DNA of 64,000 nt from Rothia mucilaginosa ATCC 25296 (GTDB lineage: Bacteria; Actinomycetota; Actinomycetes; Actinomycetales; Micrococcaceae): positions 36,744-100,743 of the forward strand of contig NZ_ACVO01000003.1 in the NCBI RefSeq assembly GCF_000175615.1, written 5' to 3'. The translations under genes were made by a program, and so were the position numbers. The notes beneath the pieces were generated by a model that had not been told where the DNA came from, did not search any database, and worked only from the letters and a program-made list of their open reading frames with translations. Below, piece by piece: positions 16,873 to 24,859 of this stretch. Each line of letters begins with the position of its first letter. Within the stretch, counting starts at the first letter, position 1.

Positions 16873-18837
16873 ATGTCCGCTCTTCCGAATTTCAAGGCTT
16901 CGTCCTTCTTCCGTGTAGCACGGGGTTGCGGTGCATTGGCGTTGGCTGGCGCGATGGTTCTGCCGATGTCTCCTGCGATTGCTCAGAATGTTGTTGCGGA
17001 TGCTCCTGCGGCGGCTGTTGCTGGTTCCCTGCCGGATGATCGCGTCCGCGAGAATCCTGTTGCCACTTCTGATGAGTTCGCTCCTCATTGGAGCTACAAC
17101 GCTTTGAAGGATACCGGTAACGATCAGGTTCTGAACTTCTCAGGTTGGGACTTCAACGGCGATATTAACTCCCCGAAGGGTGTTCAGATTGTTGTGCGTG
17201 AGAAGGGCTCGAACACCCCCGTCCTGGCTATCAGCGACATCATCGAGTACAACGACCCCGAGTATTCGTCCCAGTACCAGCATGGGCTCCTCAACGGTAA
17301 CGTTAAGATTCCCGCTAACACCCTGGATTCAGCTAAGCAGTACACCGTCGAGGTGTGGGGCAATAACGGCTACGAGGGTAGCGATAAGCTTGTCACTCCC
17401 GTCGTGGGTCAAGCTCCCGAGGGCCGCGGTACCCTGCTCGCTTCCCAGGCGCTGAACTTTAATGGTTCTGATGGTTCGCAGGCTGCGGATGTTCCGGGAG
17501 CTAAGCCTATTCAGGAGTCTACCCCGACGTTTGAGGTTCTGTACGACGGCAAGGCTCAGCTGCTGTACACCTCCGAGGGCGGCGCCGTTCACGTGAAGGG
17601 TTCGGGTTTCACGAAGGAATGGCGTGAGAAGCACGGCAACGTAGCAGTTTATATTGCCGCTTCTCAGGGCGTTCCCGATGGTAGCCTTCTGCCCGCTGAT
17701 GGTACGCCGCTCCGTTTTGAGGAGGGTAAGGACTTCACCATTGCCGAGGATGGCACCCTGGATGCTCAGCTGACCGTCAAGCCGGGCGCGCTGCTGAACT
17801 ACTACGAGCCTCGCAACTACTTCCCCGGTATCCCGCGTTACGAGGTGCGTTACGAGGTTGACCTGGTTGCTGAGAAGCAGGGCGACTCCCAGCTGACGGT
17901 TAAGGACCTGTGGGCTGGTAAGAACGTGGTGCAACGTATTGCGGTGCAGACTCAAGCGTACCGCCCTGAGAAGTTTGCTCCCAAGGTGGAGTACAAGGCT
18001 CTGGGTGACACCACAGCAGATCAGGATATTTACTTCTCGGGTACCGGCTTCTACGGTGAGATTGCTTCCCCCAAGGGTGTTCAGTATGTAATCCGTGAGA
18101 AGGGTTCGAACACCCCGGTTTTGGCAACCAGTGACCTTATTGAGTACAACCACCACGACCGAGCCTTTGAGTTCGTGAACGGTGAGCTGTCCGGTAGCGT
18201 CAAGGTCCCGGCGAACACTCTGGATCCGGCGAAGAAGTACGTCGTGGAGGTGTGGGGTAACAACGGTTACGAGGACGGCGAGTTTGTCGCTCCCGTGGTG
18301 GGTAAGGCACCCGAGGGCCGCGGTACTCTGCTGGCTTCTCAGGACCTGAATTTTAAGGGTTCTGATGCGTCCAACACTGATGATAAGAAGCCTAGTCTGA
18401 CCGATGAGCAGCGCAAGGAACGCGCTACCCGCGGCGAGCTGGCGGTGGCTCTGTACCTTCAGGCTGGCGCGCCGGAGGTGAAGCTGCCTGAGACGTCCCC
18501 CTGGCCGGATGTGAAGACTGACGACCCGAACTACGCGGCGTACATCTGGGTTCGTGAGAAGGGCATCAGCTACGGCTGGTCGGACGGCAAGTTCCATGCG
18601 GACGCTGGTATCTCGAACGCTACCGTTGCGGCGTTCACCTACCGTGCGGCTGGTTCTCCTGCGGTGAAGGGCGATTCTCCCTATGTGGATGTTAAGCCTG
18701 GTGCTCCGTTCTATCGTGAGATTCTGTGGGCGAGCCAGAATTTGCCTACTGTGTACGGTGGTCACTATTTCATTCCTAAGCAGTTGCTGACTCGCGGCCA
18801 TCTGGAGACTGTTCTGACTGCTTTCCAGTCTCGATAA
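16873..18837 (+). CDS. SLH-domain surface protein (SSLPN subfamily)
   Basis: Protein of 654 residues and closest sibling of the preceding gene. The start is set at MSALPNFK; an ATG two codons earlier is possible, but the family start and the AAGGAATG ribosome-binding site favour this one. Signal peptide ends ALAGAMVLPMSPAIAQ. Modules: IPT-like (FAPHWSYNALKDTGNDQVL), then the TSEGGAVHVKGSGFTKEWRE type, then a second IPT-like copy (VEYKALGDTTADQDIYF). The C-terminal SLH triplet uses the variant IWVREKGISYGWSDGKFH, which is shared with the gene at 21105 rather than with its nearest neighbour. This mosaic pattern suggests exchange between cluster members. Confidence 0.92.
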   Translation: MSALPNFKASSFFRVARGCGALALAGAMVLPMSPAIAQNVVADAPAAAVAGSLPDDRVRENPVATSDEFAPHWSYNALKDTGNDQVLNFSGWDFNGDINSPKGVQIVVREKGSNTPVLAISDIIEYNDPEYSSQYQHGLLNGNVKIPANTLDSAKQYTVEVWGNNGYEGSDKLVTPVVGQAPEGRGTLLASQALNFNGSDGSQAADVPGAKPIQESTPTFEVLYDGKAQLLYTSEGGAVHVKGSGFTKEWREKHGNVAVYIAASQGVPDGSLLPADGTPLRFEEGKDFTIAEDGTLDAQLTVKPGALLNYYEPRNYFPGIPRYEVRYEVDLVAEKQGDSQLTVKDLWAGKNVVQRIAVQTQAYRPEKFAPKVEYKALGDTTADQDIYFSGTGFYGEIASPKGVQYVIREKGSNTPVLATSDLIEYNHHDRAFEFVNGELSGSVKVPANTLDPAKKYVVEVWGNNGYEDGEFVAPVVGKAPEGRGTLLASQDLNFKGSDASNTDDKKPSLTDEQRKERATRGELAVALYLQAGAPEVKLPETSPWPDVKTDDPNYAAYIWVREKGISYGWSDGKFHADAGISNATVAAFTYRAAGSPAVKGDSPYVDVKPGAPFYREILWASQNLPTVYGGHYFIPKQLLTRGHLETVLTAFQSR

Positions 18838-18883
18838 GCTGGCCCGCTAAACTGGCTCTGCTTGTCGACACTAGTCGCACGAA

Positions 18884-18935
18884 TAACCCCGTGTTCCCGA
18901 ATGGTTTTCTATTCGGGAGCGCGGGGTTCTGTTTT
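18884..18935 (+). terminator. Terminator, AACCCCGTG family
   Basis: Arms AACCCCGTGTTCCCGAAT / ATTCGGGAGCGCGGGGTT, followed by CTGTTTTC. Confidence 0.8.
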
Positions 18936-19035
18936 CGGGGTTTAGTTTGCTGAGTTTAGCATGCTGGGTTCAGTTCTTAGTGGCTGGTCAACCTGTGAAA
19001 ACCATCAGAACCTTCAAGCCTCTCTTGAGTGTTTC

Positions 19036-19200
19036 CTGACATCTGTTCAACCCTTTGATAGGGTGAAAATGTCCCCGAAACCGATGGGGATATTCGACCA
19101 CTTTTCTCATTGGGTTGGCGCAGATTCAACGGAGATTTCTCACCCCAGAAACCCTATGAAACCGCATCATCCCGATGGGTACGACCCGTAAGGATGATGT
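19036..19200 (+). promoter_or_regulatory. SigA-type promoter and conserved 5' leader (copy 3)
   Basis: CTGACA (19036-19041), exactly 17 bases, TAGGGT (19059-19064). The predicted start of transcription falls just before a nine-pair stem, AATGTCCCC / GGGGATATT, with loop GAAACCGAT. AAGGATG stands before the start codon. Confidence 0.75.
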
Positions 19201-20736
19201 ATGTCCTCGCTTCCGAACTCTAAGTCTTCTTTCCTCCGTGCGGCGCAGGGTTGCGGCGCACTGGTGCTGGCTGGAGCTATGGTTCTGCCGATGACTCCGG
19301 CACTCGCCCAGGATGCGGCACCTGTGGCTAATGCACCGGCGGCGAATGCTGTAACTCCCAAGCCGGCTGCTCAGGACGCAGCGGCACAGCCGACGTACTC
19401 CGCTGATTATGACGGTATTCTGTACACCGGCGAGAGTGGCACAGTGACTCTGAATGGTACCGGTTTCACCAAGCAGTGGCGCGAGCAGCACGGCACCGTT
19501 GTCTTCTACATTGCTGCTACGAAGGACCGCCCCGGTAACGCTGAGCCTTCCATGTCAATGCTCCGTTTTGAAGAGGGTAAGGACTTCACCATTGCCGATG
19601 ATGGCACTTTTGAGGCAAAGCTGACCATCAATGCCAAGGCTCTGGAGAGTTTCTACACTCCCATCGATTATTTCCCGGGTATCACCCTGGACGAGGTGCG
19701 TTACGAGACGGGTATTTTGACCGAGGCTAAGGGCCAGCCCCAGTCGAGCATTGAGGATATTTGGGCTCGCAAGAACGTTATCGCCCACAATCCGATGTAC
19801 ACCCGCGCTTACCATCCTGAGGTCATGGCACCTAAGTTGAAGTACGATGCGCTGAAGGACACCACGAAGGATCAGGAGCTACTGGTCCAGGGTGAGGGTT
19901 TCGTTGGGGAGGAGTTGCCTGGCCGCGAGGGTGCCATGTACGTGATTCGTGAGAAGGGCACCGGCACGCCCGTCCTGGCGATGAGCGATATGAAGTCTTA
20001 CTATGAGAGTCCCGATGGCGTAACCCGCCTGGAGGGAGGCACTCTTTACCGCACCATCAAGATCCCCTCAAACACCCTGAATCCTTCTAAGCAGTACGTC
20101 GTTGAGGCGTGGAGCGACTACGACTACGACCTCACCAAGAAGGACAGGCCCCTCATCACCCCGATTGTGGGTTACGCGCCGGAGCACCGCGGTGTTCTTA
20201 TGGCTCGTCAGGATCTGAAGTTTGAGGGCGTTCCGAACTTCACGGATGCTACTGCGCCCACGCGAGAATACAAGACCCTGACCTCGAAGCTCACCTCCCA
20301 GGAGCAGCAGCAGCGCGCTACTCGCGGCGAGTTGACTGCGGCGCTGTACGCTCAGGCCGGTAGCCCCAAGGTGAACCTCCCGGCGGTCTCCCCGTGGCCG
20401 GATGTGAAGACCACCGACCCGAACTTCCCCGCTTACGTGTGGGCTCGCCAGAAGGGCATTACTTTCGGCTGGTCTGATGGTAAGTTCCACGCGGATGCCG
20501 GCATTTCGAACGCTACGGTTGCGGCGTTTACCTACCGTGCAGCGGGTTCCCCGGCTGTTTCTGGTGTTTCTTCGTTCACGGATGTTGATCCGAGTTCCGC
20601 TTTCTACCGTGAGATTCTGTGGTCCACTCAGCAGTATGTCATTACTCCGGATTTCGGCGCTTTTAATGCGACGGACCTAGTGAATCGTGGTCAGCTGGAG
20701 CAGATGCTGTTCAATTTCCAGAACCGCGCTCAGTAG
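19201..20736 (+). CDS. SLH-domain surface protein (SSLPN subfamily, two-module form)
   Basis: Protein of 511 residues, shortest of the six. After the signal peptide (LVLAGAMVLPMTPALAQ) and an Ala/Pro linker there is one TGESGTVTLNGTGFTKQWRE module (about 70) and one IPT-like module (LKYDALKDTTKDQELLVQGE, about 215). The SLH triplet starts near 375. The first IPT-like copy present in the two preceding genes is missing. It therefore looks like a deletion form, or the ancestor, of the longer version. The SLH DNA is nearly the same as that of the gene at 14609 (TDPNFPAYVWARQKGITFGW). Confidence 0.92.
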   Translation: MSSLPNSKSSFLRAAQGCGALVLAGAMVLPMTPALAQDAAPVANAPAANAVTPKPAAQDAAAQPTYSADYDGILYTGESGTVTLNGTGFTKQWREQHGTVVFYIAATKDRPGNAEPSMSMLRFEEGKDFTIADDGTFEAKLTINAKALESFYTPIDYFPGITLDEVRYETGILTEAKGQPQSSIEDIWARKNVIAHNPMYTRAYHPEVMAPKLKYDALKDTTKDQELLVQGEGFVGEELPGREGAMYVIREKGTGTPVLAMSDMKSYYESPDGVTRLEGGTLYRTIKIPSNTLNPSKQYVVEAWSDYDYDLTKKDRPLITPIVGYAPEHRGVLMARQDLKFEGVPNFTDATAPTREYKTLTSKLTSQEQQQRATRGELTAALYAQAGSPKVNLPAVSPWPDVKTTDPNFPAYVWARQKGITFGWSDGKFHADAGISNATVAAFTYRAAGSPAVSGVSSFTDVDPSSAFYREILWSTQQYVITPDFGAFNATDLVNRGQLEQMLFNFQNRAQ

Positions 20737-20789
20737 AACGGTGCCAGATAGAACCGCGCTAAGTAAGGCAGCCTAGTTCTAAGCTGAAT

Positions 20790-20836
20790 ACCCCGTGTTC
20801 CCGAATGGTTTTTCTATTCGGGAACACGGGGTTTTC
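20790..20836 (+). terminator. Terminator, AACCCCGTG family
   Basis: Arms ACCCCGTGTTCCCGAAT / ATTCGGGAACACGGGGT (fully paired) followed by TTTTCT. Confidence 0.85.
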
Positions 20837-20936
20837 TATGCCCGTTTTCTCTGCTTTTTTCTGCACCTATTTTTGGGTGCTCGCGGAATCATTGCGACAC
20901 AAAAATTCAAAACTTTCAACTATTCCTTGAGATTTC

Positions 20937-21104
20937 TTGCGACTTCTCATTAAGGGTTTGATATGCTGAGGCTACCCCCAAAACCGACGGGGATAATCAA
21001 CGACTTTCTTATTGGGTCAGCGCAACTTCGACGGTGAAGAATCGGCCGGAAATCATCCTGCAGGAATTGCAAACATCCAATGGGACGTACCCTAAGGATG
21101 CTTT
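20937..21104 (+). promoter_or_regulatory. Promoter -10 and conserved 5' leader (copy 4)
   Basis: TATGCT at 20962-20967 replaces the TAGGGT of the siblings; the possible -35, TTGCGA at 20937, is 19 bases upstream. The leader keeps CCCC and GGGG around an AAAACCGAC loop but has lost the longer stem. Ribosome-binding site TAAGGATG. Confidence 0.55.
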
Positions 21105-22673
21105 ATGTCCTCACTTCCGAGTTCTAAGTCTTCATTCCGCCGTGCAACGCAGGGTTGTTGCGCGCTCATGTTGGCTGGCGCGATGGTTCTGCCGATGACT
21201 CCGGCGCTGGCTCAGGATACAGTACCGGTCACTAACAATTCTGTCGCTAACGCGCCGGTTGCCAATACCGCTTCCCCGGTTTCTCAGGACGTCACGGATG
21301 GCCCGTCTTTCACCATTGATTATGGGGAGGGTGCGGCTTTGTACACCGATAAGTACAACGAAATTACGGTGAGGGGCACCGGCCTCACCAAGGAATGGCG
21401 TGAGCAGCACGGCAAGGCAGTCCTTTACATTGCCGCCACAAAAGATCGTCCCGGCAACACTGAGCCTTCAACGTCGGTGCTTTTCTTTAAAGAAGGTTGG
21501 CGTTTCCCTATTGCCGATGACGGCACTTTTGAGGCCACCCTGACTATCAAATATGGCGACTTGGCTACTTTCTACGACCCCATCCGTTATGATGCCCCGA
21601 ATTTCCGCTGGGAAGAGGTGCGTTATGAGATTGGCATCCTTACCGTGGGCGAGGATCAGCCGTGGCCGACCATTGAGGATATTTGGGCTCGTAAGAATGT
21701 AGCTATCCACCAGCCGATATATGCCCGTCGCCATCCTAAAATTATCGGGACCCATTGGAGGTACGATGCCCTGAAGGACACCGCGAAAGATCAGGAGGTG
21801 ATGATTGAGGGTGAGGGTTTCAGCGCGAATGAACTCCCCGGCCGTGAGGGTGTCATGTACACGATTCGAGAGAAGGGCACCGGCACCCCCGTCCTGCTCA
21901 TGAGCGAGATGGAGCGCTACTACGATCGTGGCAATGGCACACTTCAGCTGTGGGGAAATGCTGTTTACAAAACCATCAAAATTCCCGCGAACACTCTGGA
22001 TCCGTCTAAGCAGTACGTCCTTGAAGCATGGAGCGACTATGGCTATGTCAGCCAGACGGATAAGACTCTGATTACACCGCTGGTGGGTTTGGCGCCGGAG
22101 CACCGCGGTGTCCTTATGGGCCGTCAGGACCTGAAGTTTGAAGGTCTTAAGGAATTCACGAATGTATCTTTACCCAAGCCCAAGTATAAGCACCTCTTCT
22201 CAAAGCTTAGCGATGAGGAACAGCAGCAGCGCGCTACTCGCGGTGAGCTAGCTGCGGCACTGTACCTTCAAGCTGGCGCCCCCAAGGTGAACCTCCCTGC
22301 AGTCTCCCCGTGGCCGGATGTAAAGACAGACGACCCGAACTACGCTGCGTACATTTGGGTTCGTGAGAAGGGCATCAGCTTCGGCTGGTCTGATGGTAAG
22401 TTCCATGCGGATGCAGGTATTTCACGCGCTACTGTTGCGGCGTTCACCTACCGTGCAGCAGGTTCCCCAGCTGTTTCCGGTGTTTCTTCGTTTACGGATG
22501 TGAATCCGAGTTCCGCCTTCTACCGTGAGATTTTGTGGTCTGCTCAGCATGGTGTCATTAACCCGCAGAGGGGTATTTTTGAGGCGACCACGATGGTAAA
22601 TCGTGGTGAGCTGGAGCAGATGATGTTCATTTTTCAGAACCGCACTGACTATGGTGGGCTGGTTCTAGTCTGA
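21105..22673 (+). CDS. SLH-domain surface protein (SSLPN subfamily, two-module form)
   Basis: Protein of 522 residues with the same layout as its left neighbour: signal peptide (LMLAGAMVLPMTPALAQ), Asn/Ala/Val linker, a module with LTKEWREQHGKAVLYIAATK (about 90), an IPT-like module (YDALKDTAKDQEVMIEGEGF, about 225) and an SLH triplet from about 385. It differs by a short extra C-terminal tail after the last SLH unit (DYGGLVLV), where the neighbours end at the NR or AR dipeptide. The conserved RDRPG-type loop (AATKDRPGNTEPS) is shared with 19201 and ties the two as recent duplicates. Confidence 0.92.
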   Translation: MSSLPSSKSSFRRATQGCCALMLAGAMVLPMTPALAQDTVPVTNNSVANAPVANTASPVSQDVTDGPSFTIDYGEGAALYTDKYNEITVRGTGLTKEWREQHGKAVLYIAATKDRPGNTEPSTSVLFFKEGWRFPIADDGTFEATLTIKYGDLATFYDPIRYDAPNFRWEEVRYEIGILTVGEDQPWPTIEDIWARKNVAIHQPIYARRHPKIIGTHWRYDALKDTAKDQEVMIEGEGFSANELPGREGVMYTIREKGTGTPVLLMSEMERYYDRGNGTLQLWGNAVYKTIKIPANTLDPSKQYVLEAWSDYGYVSQTDKTLITPLVGLAPEHRGVLMGRQDLKFEGLKEFTNVSLPKPKYKHLFSKLSDEEQQQRATRGELAAALYLQAGAPKVNLPAVSPWPDVKTDDPNYAAYIWVREKGISFGWSDGKFHADAGISRATVAAFTYRAAGSPAVSGVSSFTDVNPSSAFYREILWSAQHGVINPQRGIFEATTMVNRGELEQMMFIFQNRTDYGGLVLV

Positions 22674-22678
22674 GTCAT

Positions 22679-22734
22679 AACCCCGTGCATCCTGAGAGTC
22701 TTCTTCTCACCGGGTGCACGGGGTTCAGCTTTTA
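22679..22734 (+). terminator. Terminator, variant of the AACCCCGTG family
   Basis: Outer arms AACCCCGTGCA / TGCACGGGGTT are paired; the inner part (CCTGAGAGTC) differs fully from the other family members. T-rich tail CAGCTTTT. Confidence 0.75.
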
Positions 22735-22790
22735 CCGGCTGATTAACCTGTGAAACGCCTCAAAACTTTCAAGCTTCCCTTGAGTGTTCT

Positions 22791-22948
22791 CTGACATCTA
22801 CCTGAGGGTTTGATAGGGTGAAAATGTCCCCGCAACCGACGGGGCTTTCAACCACTTTTCTCATAGGGTGTGTGCAGATTCAACGGCGAATTCCCTACCC
22901 GCCGTTGAGCCCGCAGAGCCCTGCGAGAAACAACTTTAAGGATGTCTT
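22791..22948 (+). promoter_or_regulatory. SigA-type promoter and conserved 5' leader (copy 5)
   Basis: CTGACA (22791-22796), 17 bases, TAGGGT (22814-22819). Core CCCC / GGGG around GCAACCGAC. From here to the start codon it is nearly identical to copy 6 (24731-24859), both ending GAGAAACAACTTTAAGGATG. Confidence 0.7.
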
Positions 22949-24520
22949 ATGTCCTCGCTTCCGAATTCTAAATATTCTTTCCTCCGCGCCGCTCAGGGTT
23001 GCAGCGCGCTGGCGTTGGCTGGTGCTATGGTTCTGCCGTTGGCCCCGGCACTGGCTCAGAATGCAGCTCCTGCCGCTGATGCCGCTGTTGCTGCCGCTAC
23101 CCCGCAGGTAGCCGACCAGGACGCTGCGGCTACCCCGACCCTTGAGGTTTCCATCCCTGACGGTTACAAGTACGACGGCGTGAACCCCTCCCTCGTCACG
23201 ACTGAGGGCGGTACCATCCATGTGAAGGGTGCGGGTTACACCAAGGAGTGGCATGCTCAGCACGGTACCGTGGCGCTGTACATTGCCCCCGCGAACTACG
23301 CGCCCTCCGGCTACGAGATTCCGACTTCGAAGATGCTGCGCTTCGTGGAGGGTCAGGACTTCACCATTACCGATGACGGCACTTTTGAGGCTGATCTGAA
23401 GGTTGAGGCGTACAAGCTTGCTGCCTACTACTTCATCGATGATGACAACTTCCACGACCCGACCGGCGGCACCAAGTACGATGTCCTCTACGAAATTCGC
23501 GTGGTTGCTGAACAGAAGGATCAGAAGCCGCTGACCGCTCAGGAGCTGTGGACCAGCAAGAACGTGGTGAGCACCCAGGTGCTGAATACTATGGGCGAGA
23601 AGCCGGCGCCGTTCGCACCGCGCCTGGGTTACAACGCTGTGACTGACCCCGCAAAATCACAGGATCTGAACGTTGGTGGCCAGGGGTTTAACGGCGATAT
23701 TCACTCCGTTAGGGGCGTTCAGCTCGTGGTTCGTGAGAAGGGCTCGAACACCCCGGTTCTGGCAACCAGCGACATTATCGAGTTTGACCACCCCACCCAG
23801 TCTTCGGCGTACCGTGATGGCAACCTGAACGGTACCGTGAATCTTCCGGCAAACACTCTGAATGCTTCGAAGAAGTACGTGATTGAGGTCTGGGCTAACG
23901 ACGGTTACGGCAATAACGGTAAGCTGATCGCTCCGGTCGTGGGCAGGTCCACCAAGGGCCGCGGTACCCTACTCGCATGGCAGGACCTGGACCTGAACGG
24001 CACGAACGGTTATAGGGATGCTAACCTGCCCAACGCTCAGGACCCCAATGAGAACGATAACCAGAGCCCTGATCCTTCCGACGAGAAGCTGGAGACCCTC
24101 GCTACCCGCGGTGAGCTCGCAGCTGCCCTGTACGTTCAGGCGGGCACCCCCGAGGTGAAGCTGCCTGAGACTTCTCCCTGGCCGGATGTGAAGACCACCG
24201 ACCCGAACTTCCCCGCGTACGTGTGGGCTCGTCAGAAGGGTATTACCTTCGGCTGGTCGGACGGCAAGTTCCATGCTGATGCAGGCATTTCGAACGCTAC
24301 CGTTGCGGCGTTCACCTACCGTGCGGCTGGTTCGCCCGCGGTTAAGGGCGACTCCCCGTACAGTGATGTGGCTCCCGGTTCGGCGTTCTACCGTGAGATT
24401 CTGTGGGCTCAGCAGAACAAGGTGGTGCTGAACGCTAACGGCGCTTTCGATGCTCAGTACATGGTGACTCATGGTGAGTTGGAGACTCTGATTGAGGCGT
24501 TCCAGGCTCGCGCTAAGTAA
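22949..24520 (+). CDS. SLH-domain surface protein (SSLPN subfamily)
   Basis: Protein of 523 residues. Signal peptide (LALAGAMVLPLAPALAQ), then an Ala-rich linker. The first module has TTEGGTIHVKGAGYTKEWHA (about 90). An IPT-like module (LGYNAVTDPAKSQDLNVGG, about 230) is closer to those of 14609 and 16873 (GSNTPVLATSDIIEF) than to its direct neighbours. An Asn/Asp/Pro-rich linker (DPNENDNQSPDPSDE) precedes the SLH triplet, which starts near 390. The gene thus combines the two-module layout of the later genes with sequence from the earlier ones. Confidence 0.92.
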   Translation: MSSLPNSKYSFLRAAQGCSALALAGAMVLPLAPALAQNAAPAADAAVAAATPQVADQDAAATPTLEVSIPDGYKYDGVNPSLVTTEGGTIHVKGAGYTKEWHAQHGTVALYIAPANYAPSGYEIPTSKMLRFVEGQDFTITDDGTFEADLKVEAYKLAAYYFIDDDNFHDPTGGTKYDVLYEIRVVAEQKDQKPLTAQELWTSKNVVSTQVLNTMGEKPAPFAPRLGYNAVTDPAKSQDLNVGGQGFNGDIHSVRGVQLVVREKGSNTPVLATSDIIEFDHPTQSSAYRDGNLNGTVNLPANTLNASKKYVIEVWANDGYGNNGKLIAPVVGRSTKGRGTLLAWQDLDLNGTNGYRDANLPNAQDPNENDNQSPDPSDEKLETLATRGELAAALYVQAGTPEVKLPETSPWPDVKTTDPNFPAYVWARQKGITFGWSDGKFHADAGISNATVAAFTYRAAGSPAVKGDSPYSDVAPGSAFYREILWAQQNKVVLNANGAFDAQYMVTHGELETLIEAFQARAK

Positions 24521-24595
24521 GGTCGTTTAGACCGCCCGCATCCCCTCGGGTTTTACCTTGAGGGCGCGTGCGGCGCGTCGGATAACTCTCTGGTT

Positions 24596-24645
24596 CCCCG
24601 TGCTCCCGAATGGTTTTCTGTTCGGGAGCACGGGGTTCAGCTTTT
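24596..24645 (+). terminator. Terminator, AACCCCGTG family
   Basis: Arms CCCCGTGCTCCCGAA / TTCGGGAGCACGGGG, perfectly paired, then TTCAGCTTTT. Confidence 0.85.
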
Positions 24646-24701
24646 AACAGCTACCGCTGTGTGAGATTTCTCGAAACCTTAAAGTACTCCTTGAGTGTTT
24701 C

Positions 24702-24859
24702 CTGACAATCGTTCAACGCTTTGATAGGGTGAGAATATCCCCGAAACCGACGGGGCTTTCAACCACTTTTCTCATAGGGTGTGTGCGGATTCAACGGTGA
24801 GCTCCCTACCCACTGCTGAGCCCGCAGAGCCCTGCGAGAAACAACTTTAAGGATGTCTT
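24702..24859 (+). promoter_or_regulatory. SigA-type promoter and conserved 5' leader (copy 6)
   Basis: CTGACA (24702-24707), 17 bases, TAGGGT (24725-24730). Core CCCC / GGGG around GAAACCGAC. The leader is shared almost base for base with copy 5. Confidence 0.7.
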
